This document shows positions 56,809-64,000 of a stretch of 64,000 nucleotides of DNA, in pieces. Every line of letters begins with the position of its first letter. Within the stretch, counting starts at the first letter, position 1. Made by a program: the position numbers and the translations under genes. The notes below the pieces were generated by a model, which did no database searches, was not told the DNA's origin, and was given only the letters and a program-made list of their open reading frames with translations. Source of the stretch: Xanthomonas albilineans (GTDB taxonomy: Bacteria; Pseudomonadota; Gammaproteobacteria; Xanthomonadales; Xanthomonadaceae); the NCBI RefSeq assembly GCF_002939705.1, contig NZ_MDCB01000001.1, forward strand, positions 248,001-312,000, read 5' to 3'.

Positions 56809-58176
56809 TCACTGAGTGGTGTGACGGATGCCGGGCAGGGCCTGCACCGCCGCCGCCGCGTTTATTTGCAGCATGCCATCGCGTTGCTGGCTGGTACGCA
56901 GTAGTAAGTCATGCACGTTGTATGCGTTCAGATGCGGCGATAGCGCCAGCAGCAACGCGACCACGCCACTGACGTGCGCGGTGGCCATCGACGATCCGGA
57001 GGTGAAGTCGTAGCCGCCGTCGGGTTGGGTGGTGAGGATGTCCTGCCCGGGTGCGCTCAGCACCCCAGCTGGTGCAGGCGTTGCCGTACTGCTGCGGACC
57101 ACGATGACTCCCGGCGTGTTGTCGGGAAAGCCGTTCATGCGTCCGTCCGGCGGCATCGCCGCGACCACGATGCGGCCCTGTCGGAGCAGTTGTTCCAGCA
57201 GTTTGCGCAGCAGTGGGTCGGCGGGTCCGCCGAGGCTCAGGTTGACGATGCGTGCGGGGGTGTCGCCGATTGCCACCAGCGCTTTGGCCAGAGTGAAGGA
57301 GTTGCAGCCAGCACCGGCGCCGGGGTGTTGCGGATACCAGCAGGCCTTGTACACGTCCAGCATTGCTTTGGGCGCGATGCCGACGATGCCCAGATGGTTG
57401 TTGCTTCCGGCACCGATGATGCCGGCCACCTCGGTGCCATGGGGGTCGCGGTCGAACGCAGTGGGGTCGGCGGCCACCAGGTCGCGCACGATGCGCAAGC
57501 GTCCACGCAGGTCTGGATGGGCGGTGTCCGCGCCAGTGTCGACGATCGCCACCTCCACGTCCTGGCCCTGACTCCATACCTGCGCGGCGGCGGCGTTGGT
57601 GGCGACGAAGCCGCGTTGCATGTCCACGTAGGGATCGTTGTAGTGCAGCGCCTGCACCGAGGAGGCGGGCCTTGGTGCAGGCGTCGACGTAGTCGCAGGT
57701 GCCTCTGCGCTGGGATCTGCATAGGTACCGAATTCCTGCAGTGGCTGCGACAGCGCGACGCGCTCGTCCTTGGCCAGTTGTGCGAGCAGTGACGCACGGT
57801 CGCTGCCGGGTGCAGGCTCCAGCACCACGCAGTAAAGCCCCAGCGTCTTGATCGGCCAGCCGGCGACCTGACGCAGGCCGTAACGGCGATTCAACGCCTC
57901 CAACGTGGCGACCGCCTGGGTGCCGGCGCCGTAGTAGCGCGCGGAAGCGTAGCCGAGCAGATCCGAGCCAGCATGGCGGCTCGGCGCGGCCATCGGGTTG
58001 GCCACGGCAAGGACGATCTGGCGCTGGCTGTCCAATGTCGGTGACGGGTCCTGATACGGCAGTCTGGCACTGCTGGCGTCGCCCGTGGTGGCGAGCGCGT
58101 CGGGTGATCTGTGGGCGCAAGCGCCGAGAATCAGGCAGGCGGTAAGCAGGCTGACGAGACGTATGCCGATGATCAT
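56809..58176 (-). CDS. Subtilisin-like (S8) serine protease, lipoprotein
   Basis: 455 residues. The lipobox LILGACAH gives a lipidated C20. A pro-region-like segment (about 50-150) precedes the catalytic domain. The triad is present in order: AIVDTGAD (Asp), DPHGTEVAGI (His) and SGSSMATAHVSG (Ser), with the SLGG substrate strand. Its start overlaps the anti-sigma gene by four bases, and ccmC follows after 10 bp. It may act in the periplasm, perhaps on the membrane-bound anti-sigma factor or on cytochrome-linked proteins; that role is inferred only from gene order. Confidence 0.92.
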   Translation of the reverse strand: MIIGIRLVSLLTACLILGACAHRSPDALATTGDASSARLPYQDPSPTLDSQRQIVLAVANPMAAPSRHAGSDLLGYASARYYGAGTQAVATLEALNRRYGLRQVAGWPIKTLGLYCVVLEPAPGSDRASLLAQLAKDERVALSQPLQEFGTYADPSAEAPATTSTPAPRPASSVQALHYNDPYVDMQRGFVATNAAAAQVWSQGQDVEVAIVDTGADTAHPDLRGRLRIVRDLVAADPTAFDRDPHGTEVAGIIGAGSNNHLGIVGIAPKAMLDVYKACWYPQHPGAGAGCNSFTLAKALVAIGDTPARIVNLSLGGPADPLLRKLLEQLLRQGRIVVAAMPPDGRMNGFPDNTPGVIVVRSSTATPAPAGVLSAPGQDILTTQPDGGYDFTSGSSMATAHVSGVVALLLALSPHLNAYNVHDLLLRTSQQRDGMLQINAAAAVQALPGIRHTTQ

Positions 58177-58814
58177 GGCGTGGAAATCGGCTCCGCTAAA
58201 CGGATGCGGTTGCTGGCCCGCAATTGCTGCACATTACGCTGCGTCTGTGCCGCAGGGCCTGCCTGCACGGGTACCACCGTGTAGCCACCGGCGCCATTGG
58301 GGCCGGCGACCACATGCAACTGTAGCTTGTGCAGCAGGGCGTCCCAGTCGGCCATGGTCATGCGTGCGTCCGGCACCACCCGGATCGCACCCGTGGCCGG
58401 TGGCGGCGCGGTATCGCTGAGGGTACGGTAGACGGTGCCGCGGTCGTGATCGGCCGACAATCTGAAGCCAAGCACACCCAGACCGACAGCCTGCAGTAGC
58501 GCCGCCGCGACCAGTGCCCGTGTGGTCCAGCTGGAGCGCGGGCGCAGTGGACCCTGTTGGGGGAAGGGTGCATCCAACTGTTGGAGCAGTCGCTGCAGTC
58601 CGGCTTCGGCATCCACTGGTACATTGCTGGGCAGCGACATCGCCATGCGCAAGCGGCTCTGCTGCGCGAACTCGGTGCTGCAAAAACGGCACTTCGCCAA
58701 GTGTGCCACCAACCATTCGTTCTGTTCTTCCGTGGCACTGCCCTGCAGCACCCACGGCATGAGATCCCAGGCATGTGCGCATTCGTTACCTGGCTCGTTG
58801 AAGCCTGTTTTCAT
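58173..58814 (-). CDS. Membrane-anchored zinc-type anti-sigma factor
   Basis: 213 residues. Cytoplasmic ZAS motif HLAKCRFC (H38, C42, C45), with an upstream conserved block ECAHAWDLMPWVLQGSATEE. One membrane helix (about 99-117, TRALVAAALLQAVGLGVLGF) leads to a periplasmic C-terminal domain of about 95 residues. It overlaps the sigma factor gene by four bases and the protease by four, so the trio is one coupled unit. ATG has GGGGAG upstream. Expected to sequester the adjacent ECF sigma. Confidence 0.9.
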   Translation of the reverse strand: MKTGFNEPGNECAHAWDLMPWVLQGSATEEQNEWLVAHLAKCRFCSTEFAQQSRLRMAMSLPSNVPVDAEAGLQRLLQQLDAPFPQQGPLRPRSSWTTRALVAAALLQAVGLGVLGFRLSADHDRGTVYRTLSDTAPPPATGAIRVVPDARMTMADWDALLHKLQLHVVAGPNGAGGYTVVPVQAGPAAQTQRNVQQLRASNRIRLAEPISTP

Positions 58815-59395
58815 GATGCGCTCCCCGTTAGCGCTGACGTGTCGCCGGCCAATCCTGGCAACACATTGCGAAGCTTGACCCGGGCATGGAAGAGCCGGGC
58901 CTTGATGGTGCCCACCGGGCACTGCATGATCGTCGCGACTTCTTCCAGCTTGTGGCCCAGGCCGTACACCAGTTCCACCACCAGGCGCTGATCGGTCGAT
59001 AGACGTTCCAGCCCTTTGCCTAGCCAGTCGCGTAGTTCGCGGTCTTCGTCCGGATCCGCCGCGGTGACGTGGTCCTCGGCGTTGGCGTCGTCGTCAATGG
59101 CGTCATCACTGTGGTGGCGGATCGCCTTGAGTCCGCAGCGGTAGGCGATGCCCATGATCCAGGTCGAGACCTGCGAGTCGCCGCGAAAATCGCGGGCTTT
59201 TTGCCACACGATCCAGAAGCAATCGTTGATGGCTTCTTCGATGATGTCCGGGCGCCGGGTCAACCGCGATAGGAACCGACACAGGCGCCCATGGTAGGCG
59301 CGATATAGACGAGCCAGCGCATCGCGGTCGCTGGCCACCATGCGCTGGAGCAGCATACGGTCAGTGACATCGCCGAGTAGATCGTTGTCGTTCAT
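58811..59395 (-). CDS. ECF-family RNA polymerase sigma factor
   Basis: 194 residues. Region 2 is LYRAYHGRLCRFLSRLTRRP then DIIEEAINDCFWIVWQKARD, region 4 is LSTDQRLVVELVYGLGHKLE then EVATIMQCPVGTIKARLFHA. Between them lies a short acidic linker. The start is uncertain: the ATG used has no good ribosome site and a GTG eight codons earlier is possible. Directly coupled to its anti-sigma factor. Candidate targets are its own operon and the cytochrome genes around it, but the promoter motif could not be defined by eye. Confidence 0.92.
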   Translation of the reverse strand: MNDNDLLGDVTDRMLLQRMVASDRDALARLYRAYHGRLCRFLSRLTRRPDIIEEAINDCFWIVWQKARDFRGDSQVSTWIMGIAYRCGLKAIRHHSDDAIDDDANAEDHVTAADPDEDRELRDWLGKGLERLSTDQRLVVELVYGLGHKLEEVATIMQCPVGTIKARLFHARVKLRNVLPGLAGDTSALTGSAS

Positions 59396-59458
59396 GGGGG
59401 AGGACTTGGCAACGGGCACGCGTATGTGCCGGAGTGGGAGGGAAAGGTTGCACCGGAA

Positions 59459-60220
59459 TCAGAAACTGCGGGACACGCTGGCCACCCAGGGCCATATGCC
59501 CCGGCCAGGGTAGCCGGTACGGGAGTTGCTGAACACGCGCTCCAGTTCCACGTTCCAGTGGCCGGTGGTGTAGATCAGCCCGGCGTGTCCGTAGTGGTAG
59601 TGTGACGCGTATTCCAGTCCATACATGGCCGGTGGAGCCTGGCTGATGCCGATCCCTGCCGACAACGATAGCGCCCCGATCAATGGCTGATGTGCGGTGA
59701 GGTCGGTTGCGCCGTACCAGCGCGGGCGCAGGCCACTGTCGGGCATCTGGAATGCGGCCAGGGAAATACTGAGGCGGTCGCGGTAGTTCCAGCCGAGGCT
59801 GGCCTCGTTGCGGTTGAACAGCCGGTTGATGAGATCGGTGGGATAGCTGTAGCGCAGAACCTCCGCCTGCATCTGCCAATTATCGGACAGGGTCCAGCTG
59901 CGTGACAGGCTAGCGGCGACCATCAAGACCTTGCCTGGTGCGTTCAACGCGGAACTGGCCGAGACGTTTACCGACCAGCCTGGAGAGGGCAGCCAGAACA
60001 GCGTGCCTTGGAGCACCGGGGTGTCGCGGGTCAGCGCAATGCCGCGATCGACCAGTTGCGAACTGAGCCCAGCGGCACCGCCGAAATCGCTTGCAGTGGC
60101 CACGTCCGATATCGATGTGGCCGCGACGCTCAGCGCCAGTAGAGGTCCAGCGGTCCTAAGGGGCCTTGCCGGCCAGCGTCCCACGAGCGGGGTGACCACC
60201 CGCAAGAGCCTGTTCAGCAT
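59459..60220 (-). CDS. Predicted outer-membrane beta-barrel protein
   Basis: 253 residues with a signal-peptide-like N-terminus (LRTAGPLLALSVAATSISDV) and alternating hydrophobic beta strands that end in a C-terminal phenylalanine (WVASVSRSF), the outer-membrane insertion signal. DFGGAAGLSSQLVDRGIALT recalls the TIGR02001/Gcw_chp-type barrel proteins of unknown function. It lies between a cytochrome c gene and the sigma-factor gene on the same strand. No catalytic motif is seen. Confidence 0.7.
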   Translation of the reverse strand: MLNRLLRVVTPLVGRWPARPLRTAGPLLALSVAATSISDVATASDFGGAAGLSSQLVDRGIALTRDTPVLQGTLFWLPSPGWSVNVSASSALNAPGKVLMVAASLSRSWTLSDNWQMQAEVLRYSYPTDLINRLFNRNEASLGWNYRDRLSISLAAFQMPDSGLRPRWYGATDLTAHQPLIGALSLSAGIGISQAPPAMYGLEYASHYHYGHAGLIYTTGHWNVELERVFSNSRTGYPGRGIWPWVASVSRSF

Positions 60221-60400
60221 GCGTGAGCAGGCCTACGGCGATGTGGGATGAGGACGACGGTCGAGGTAAAAACGTTAACGGAAACAGGACAGGGGTGCAC
60301 GGGGTGGGGGGCTCGATGCTCGCAGGTCAGGGCTCCCGCCTGGCATGGCACGATGGCCGGCCAAGCCGGCCCCCGAATATGACCTGATCGCGCAGCGACT

Positions 60401-60799
60401 TCAATGCAGGCTGTGGAGATAGGTGATCAACTCTTGCAATTGTTTGTCGTCGTCGAGTCCGTCGTACTTCATCTTGGTCCCGGGCATTGCCTTGGACGCC
60501 GGCTGTGACAAGTAGCTGTGCAGCTTCTCGTCGCTCCAGGTCCACTGGCTCTGCTTCATGGCGTCTGAGTAGTTGAAGTCCGGCACGCTGCCGGCACGGC
60601 GTCCGGCGACTCCGAACAGGCTGGGGCCTTTCTTGTTCTTGCCTGCCGTGGCGCTGTGGCATTCGGCGCACTCGCTGGCGAACACGCCTTTACCGGGCAG
60701 GTCGCCGGCGGCATGTGCGGCGGGTACAAGGGCAAGGCTCAGCGGCAACAGACCGACGATCAGGGTGCGCCACAGCGAGAAGGTGTTGACGGGTTTCAT
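60401..60799 (-). CDS. Periplasmic monoheme cytochrome c (class I)
   Basis: 132 residues. Signal peptide MKPVNTFSLWRTLIVGLLPL then SLALVPAAHA. The heme-binding motif is CAECH and the distal methionine is in PASKAMPGTKM. It would be soluble in the periplasm and could pass electrons between the inner membrane and an outer-membrane partner. An ATG seven codons upstream is an alternative start; neither has a clear ribosome site. It follows the Cyc2-like gene after 9-30 bp. Confidence 0.9.
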   Translation of the reverse strand: MKPVNTFSLWRTLIVGLLPLSLALVPAAHAAGDLPGKGVFASECAECHSATAGKNKKGPSLFGVAGRRAGSVPDFNYSDAMKQSQWTWSDEKLHSYLSQPASKAMPGTKMKYDGLDDDKQLQELITYLHSLH

Positions 60800-60828
60800 G
60801 ATGGATGAGGTTCTGGGCATGGGGGAAA

Positions 60829-62190
60829 TCAGAAGGCAAGGCTCAGCGACACGGAGAACTGGTTGAGGTCACCCGGGCGGGTGGGTGGCAGCGCCCCGAA
60901 AATATTACCGGTGGTGCCGTTGAACTTGCTGAAACGGAACCAGCTTGCCGACAGGCGCAGGTTGGAGATCGAAGAGAACGAATCGTCCTTACCGAACGGC
61001 GCCCAATACGCAACGATCAGGTTGCTGGTGGTGTCCGGCGCACCATACGGGCGATAGCGGAACGGATCGTTCGAGCCGGTGTTGATGAAGTGCGCCAGCA
61101 GCACGCCGTAGGTTTGCCGGTAGGCGTAACTGAGGCTGATCGATTGGTCATGGATGCTGGCGCGGCGCGCGCTGGTCAGGCCGGGTGTGGTCGGGTCGAT
61201 CAGCGTACTGCCGTAGCGGCGGCGCTCGTAGATGTCGAGATAGCCGAGTTTGAGGACGTGTTCGCGGGTACCCAGGAACTGGTAGTTCAGGTCGTAGCCC
61301 AGGTCGGTGAAGTCGTCGCGTGGGCCGGTGCTGCGCGGCAATTGGCGCTGAGTGGTGAGGGCGACGACGCCAGCGGAGAAAAACTGTTTCTTCAAATCCT
61401 TCATGTAGCTCAGACGCAGGTAGCCGGTATCGCTGAGCTTGCCTGGATCCCCTCCGATGCCGTAGCCCAGGTCGTCCTGGGTAGACACGGGCAGGGCGGT
61501 GTAGGTGCCGACCTCGCCGTACCAATTGTTATCGTAGAGGCCGTAGACACTGGTGCCGATCACGCGGTGCGACAAGGAAGACTGGTTGAGCAGGCTAGTC
61601 GAACTGGCGTATGTGGATGCCGGGCCGAGACCGGAGGCATTGGGAAGCATGCCGATCGGATCCTGGGCGCCGGGATTGTTGTTGACGGTCACGCCCAGCA
61701 CCGCGTCCTTGCCGCCGACCTGGAAGCGCTTGGCGATGGCGCGCAAATCCAGGTTGTCCAGCCTGGTGGTGTACTTGTTATTGCCGTTGTTGGTGGTGGT
61801 GACCTTGGCGTAGCCGCCGATGTTGTCGGTGATGCGGCCGGCCAGATACAGGTTGGCTGTGCTGAAGCGCGCAGGGCTTGGGCCGTGCTTGGGCACGCTT
61901 TGGGTGGCGGTGAGTTCCGCCGAGACCGGGATCTTGGTGCCGTTGCCGTCGGTGTCGGTGTAGCCGCTCATCTTGAAGCGAATGCCGTATGGCGTCAGTG
62001 CCGGACCATAGGAGCCGATGTGGCAGTCCGCGCACGACGAGCCTGTCTGCCGCGCGAAGGCGGGGACCGCTGCCGCACGCGGGCTGAGCATCAGTAACAG
62101 CGAGCCGAGCGCCGACCACAGCAATATCTGCTCGGCGCCGCGTGTCCTGTCGTGACGGGAGAAGGAAAAGACGGACGGGACGTAAGGCAT
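60829..62190 (-). CDS. Cyc2-like outer-membrane monoheme cytochrome-porin fusion
   Basis: 453 residues. A signal peptide (about 21-41) is followed by VPAFARQTGSSCADCH, a single heme motif CADCH at residues 53-57, then YGPALTPYGIRFKMSGYT. The remaining 370 residues are repeated amphipathic strands ending in a C-terminal phenylalanine (SVSLSLAF), a transmembrane barrel. This N-terminal cytochrome plus barrel layout and the xPAFARQTG...CxxCH...PALTPxGxxFKxxGY pattern are those I know from Cyc2, the iron-oxidising outer-membrane cytochrome. The ATG has AAGGA eight bases upstream. Electron flow across the outer membrane is an inference, and the substrate is unknown. Confidence 0.85.
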   Translation of the reverse strand: MPYVPSVFSFSRHDRTRGAEQILLWSALGSLLLMLSPRAAAVPAFARQTGSSCADCHIGSYGPALTPYGIRFKMSGYTDTDGNGTKIPVSAELTATQSVPKHGPSPARFSTANLYLAGRITDNIGGYAKVTTTNNGNNKYTTRLDNLDLRAIAKRFQVGGKDAVLGVTVNNNPGAQDPIGMLPNASGLGPASTYASSTSLLNQSSLSHRVIGTSVYGLYDNNWYGEVGTYTALPVSTQDDLGYGIGGDPGKLSDTGYLRLSYMKDLKKQFFSAGVVALTTQRQLPRSTGPRDDFTDLGYDLNYQFLGTREHVLKLGYLDIYERRRYGSTLIDPTTPGLTSARRASIHDQSISLSYAYRQTYGVLLAHFINTGSNDPFRYRPYGAPDTTSNLIVAYWAPFGKDDSFSSISNLRLSASWFRFSKFNGTTGNIFGALPPTRPGDLNQFSVSLSLAF

Positions 62191-62255
62191 GCGATAGGTC
62201 CTTGGGCTGGTCGGTTCGGTGACGGGCTAGGGAAGAGAGCAGGAAAATACGGAAT

Positions 62256-62852
62256 TCAATGTCGGCGCAGGAACGGCAACATGCGTCTTAGTACCTCGTC
62301 GCGGCGGACGAAGTGGTGCCACAGCGCCGCGCCGATATGCAGCACGATCAGCCCCAGCAACCCCCAGGCAGCATATAAGTGCCATGCGCCCAAGGTATCG
62401 GCCAAATCAGGATCCGCTGCGACAAATGTGGGCAGCGTCGCACCGAATATGTGTACCGGCTTGTCCAGCGCTTGGCTCAGACCAATACCCAGCACCGGCA
62501 GAGCCATCAACAGCGCGTACAGGGCGATATGCGTCAGTGTCGCCAAGGCGCGTATCAGCGCCGAGCCGACCGCGAAATCGTGCCTGCGGCCGAGCCGCAG
62601 GCGCACTGCCACGCGCAGGCAGAACAGTCCGAGGACGAACAGGCCGAAGTGGCGGTGACCTTCCAATAGCCATTGGCGCAGTGTTCGCCCATCGACCTCT
62701 TCGCGCAGCAGGATCAGGCCAGCCGCCAACACCAGGCACAGCACGGTGAGCCAGTGCAGCCATACCATCGGGCGCGGCAAGGCGGCGGAGGGCGCAAGCG
62801 CTGGGCGAGCGTGGGAAGCCGTTTCGGCATCGGCCTGCGTGGGGGAGGTCAT
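62256..62852 (-). CDS. Cytochrome b561-type inner-membrane protein
   Basis: 198 residues, four membrane helices. Histidines sit at the expected places: WLHWLTVLC in helix 1, EGHRHFGLF before helix 2, LTHIALYALL in helix 3 and VLHIGAALWHHF in helix 4. Such proteins hold two b hemes and move electrons between quinol and periplasmic carriers. It is the first gene of the redox block; the Cyc2-like gene follows after 65 bp. Confidence 0.93.
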   Translation of the reverse strand: MTSPTQADAETASHARPALAPSAALPRPMVWLHWLTVLCLVLAAGLILLREEVDGRTLRQWLLEGHRHFGLFVLGLFCLRVAVRLRLGRRHDFAVGSALIRALATLTHIALYALLMALPVLGIGLSQALDKPVHIFGATLPTFVAADPDLADTLGAWHLYAAWGLLGLIVLHIGAALWHHFVRRDEVLRRMLPFLRRH

Positions 62853-63026
62853 GGCCTTTCGCTTTGGTCCTAGTGAGGCGATGCGTGGGGCAGTGGCATG
62901 AAGCGGGGCGCCGCTGCAGCGGTTGTCCTGTATGAGTGTCGGGGGGGCGGCAAAAGGTTGTCTGGTCGCGATGAGATTTCCGCAATTGTCTTGTCGGCAA
63001 CCTTTCCGTAGGCCTGTGGCACTTAA

Positions 63027-63180
63027 GGAAGGTCTGAACAAGTCTGCTCAAATGTAGGACACTGTCGATCCGCCACCAAGCAGTCCCCGCGATGACGCAG
63101 CTGACCTTCTCTGATGTCGAGTATGCGGGCGGGCAAGCGCAAGCAGACGCGGCGCGAGGTGTTTCTGGCACAAATGGAAC
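63027..63180 (+). mobile_element. Truncated IS5-family element (left end and broken transposase start)
   Basis: GGAAGGTCTGAACAAG at the left is the familiar Xanthomonas IS5-group terminus. The transposase start at 63092 reads MTQLTFSDVEYAG, and the rest of the N-terminus (KRKQTRREVFLAQMER) continues in another frame because of a GGGC tandem duplication at 63127-63134. The coding sequence then stops abruptly at an IS3-family element near 63181. Confidence 0.75.
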
Positions 63181-63260
63181 GTGCCCCCCCCGGAAAACCG
63201 GGCCAACGTAAAGTAGAGACTTCGCCGGCATGGGCCCCCGTCATCACGAGGAGTCAAGCG

Positions 63261-63527
63261 ATGAAGAAGTCACGGTTTACCGAGGAGCAAATTGCCTATG
63301 TGCTCAAGCAGGCCGAGTTGGGGATGGCGGTCGGTGAGATCTGTCGGAAGATGGGAATTGCCGAGGCCACGTTTTACGTATGGCGGAAGAAGTACGGTGG
63401 TCTGGGGCCGTCTGAGCTCAAGCGCTTGCGACTGCTGGAGGAGGAACACCGCAAGCTTAAACAGCTGGTGGCCGACCTGAGCCTAGATAAGGCGATGCTG
63501 CAGGAGGTCGTCACAAAAAAGCTCTAA
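63261..63527 (+). CDS. IS3-family transposase OrfA
   Basis: 88 residues from ATG: MKKSRFTEEQIAYVLKQAEL, then GEICRKMGIAEATFYVWRKK, the helix-turn-helix that binds the IS ends, then a leucine-zipper-like region (LKRLRLLEEEHRKLKQLVAD). It ends just after the slippery heptamer. Intact on its own, but a functional OrfAB fusion would need the broken orfB. Confidence 0.93.
   Translation: MKKSRFTEEQIAYVLKQAELGMAVGEICRKMGIAEATFYVWRKKYGGLGPSELKRLRLLEEEHRKLKQLVADLSLDKAMLQEVVTKKL
63515..63521 (+). other. -1 programmed ribosomal frameshift site (AAAAAAG)
   Basis: A six-adenine run followed by G, near the end of orfA. A -1 slip enters the orfB frame (ALRPAQRRTW...), as in IS3-family elements. Confidence 0.85.
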
Positions 63528-64000
63528 GGCCTGCCCAACGACGCACCTGGGTAGGCCAGCTACGTGAGCACTTCGGGGTAAGCGAGCGGCATGCGCTGCG
63601 GATCATGGCGATGTCGCGCTCGGCGTTTTCCTACAAGGCTAAAGCACGCGATTGCAGCGCCATCCGTCTGAGGATGCGCGAGATCACCCAGACGCGTGTG
63701 CACTAAGGGTGTGAGCGCGTGTTCGTTGTGCTGCGTCGTGAAGGATAGCGGGACAATCACAAGCGCGTACACCGCATTTACAAGGAGGAAGGCCTATCAT
63801 TGAGGCATTGCAGGCCCCGACGCAGTCGCAGCGCACGGCGACGTCAACCGAGACGGGTCGCCACCGCACCGAATGCACGATGGGGCATGGACTTCGTCAG
63901 TGATGCACTGTTCGATGGTCGCCGTTTCCGGTCGCTGACGGTGGTGGATCACTTCACTCATGAGTGCCTGGATATCGTTGTTGACCAGTCGTTGAAAGGC
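63521..64000 (+). pseudogene. IS3-family transposase OrfB, broken by two stop codons
   Basis: In the -1 frame the product begins ALRPAQRRTWVGQLREHFGV. It is interrupted by TAA at 63704 (after TQTRVH, where Tyr is usual) and TAG at 63746 (after LRREG, where Trp is usual). The remaining frame stays open to the edge with RWGMDFVSDALFDG, containing the first catalytic Asp of the DDE domain. Both codons are one base change from the expected residue. Confidence 0.88.

Larger units (their letters stand above)
63181..64000 (+). mobile_element. IS3-family (IS407-group) element, left end and both frames, cut by window edge
   Basis: The left end begins near GTGCCCCCCCCGGAAAACC. It contains orfA, an A6G slippery site and orfB in the -1 frame, the usual IS3 layout. 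The right terminus is beyond the window. It interrupts the IS5-family fragment and so is the younger insertion. orfB has two nonsense codons. Confidence 0.85.

Overview
The window is high-GC chromosomal DNA from a motile gammaproteobacterium that is almost certainly a Xanthomonas or a close Xanthomonadaceae relative. The basis is the rpoN2/fleQ/PilZ/fliT/fliS/fliD/fliC/flg gene order, the clpS-clpA-infA-aat and trxB-ftsK-lolA-rarA blocks, and Xanthomonas-type IS5 and IS3 debris at the right end. The species is an inference; an early-branching (X. albilineans-like) lineage is possible but not shown.

Region 1 (1-21300) is a flagellar locus. On the minus strand lie fleQ (partial), a receiver-only regulator, rpoN, a LuxR-type regulator, a PilZ protein, fliT-like, fliS, fliD, fliC, flgL-K-J-I-H-G-F-E-D-C-B and cheV. 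Divergent from these are flgA, flgM and flgN. The regulatory hierarchy can be read in the DNA: sigma-54 sites (GG-N10-GC) precede flgB and flgA, and sigma-28 sites (TAAA or TCAA, about 15 bp, GCCG) precede fliC, fliD, fliS, flgM and a distant chemoreceptor gene at 33.6-34.8 kb. FliD carries a 22-serine run encoded by a trinucleotide repeat. The flagellin has an altered flg22-type epitope.

Region 2 (21.3-35 kb) is signalling and transport: two hybrid-free histidine kinases, a GGDEF-EAL-receiver protein whose catalytic signatures are degenerate, a PAS-GGDEF-EAL protein with intact signatures, a two-domain ABC permease with its ATPase, a small unknown gene and the chemoreceptor.

Region 3 (35-51.5 kb) is housekeeping: hflD-mnmA-nudix, clpS-clpA, infA-aat (the N-degron pathway genes sit together), a FemAB-like acyltransferase, trxB, ftsK, a small gene, lolA, a histidine-rich CDF metal exporter and rarA. 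A fluoride riboswitch then precedes a CLC-F-type fluoride exporter.

Region 4 (51.6-62.9 kb) is one long minus-strand redox block, read from high to low coordinates: cytochrome b561, a Cyc2-like outer-membrane monoheme cytochrome-porin fusion, a periplasmic cytochrome c, an outer-membrane protein, an ECF sigma factor, its zinc anti-sigma factor, a subtilisin-like lipoprotein, then ccmC-D-E-F-G-H-I. ccmA and ccmB are not at this locus. This is the best candidate for an undescribed system: a possible electron route across the envelope, placed next to its own cytochrome c maturation genes and a dedicated sigma/anti-sigma pair.

Region 5 (63.0-64.0 kb) is an IS5-family remnant cut by an IS3-family (IS407-group) element whose orfB carries two in-frame stop codons. 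No tRNA, rRNA or CRISPR array was seen.
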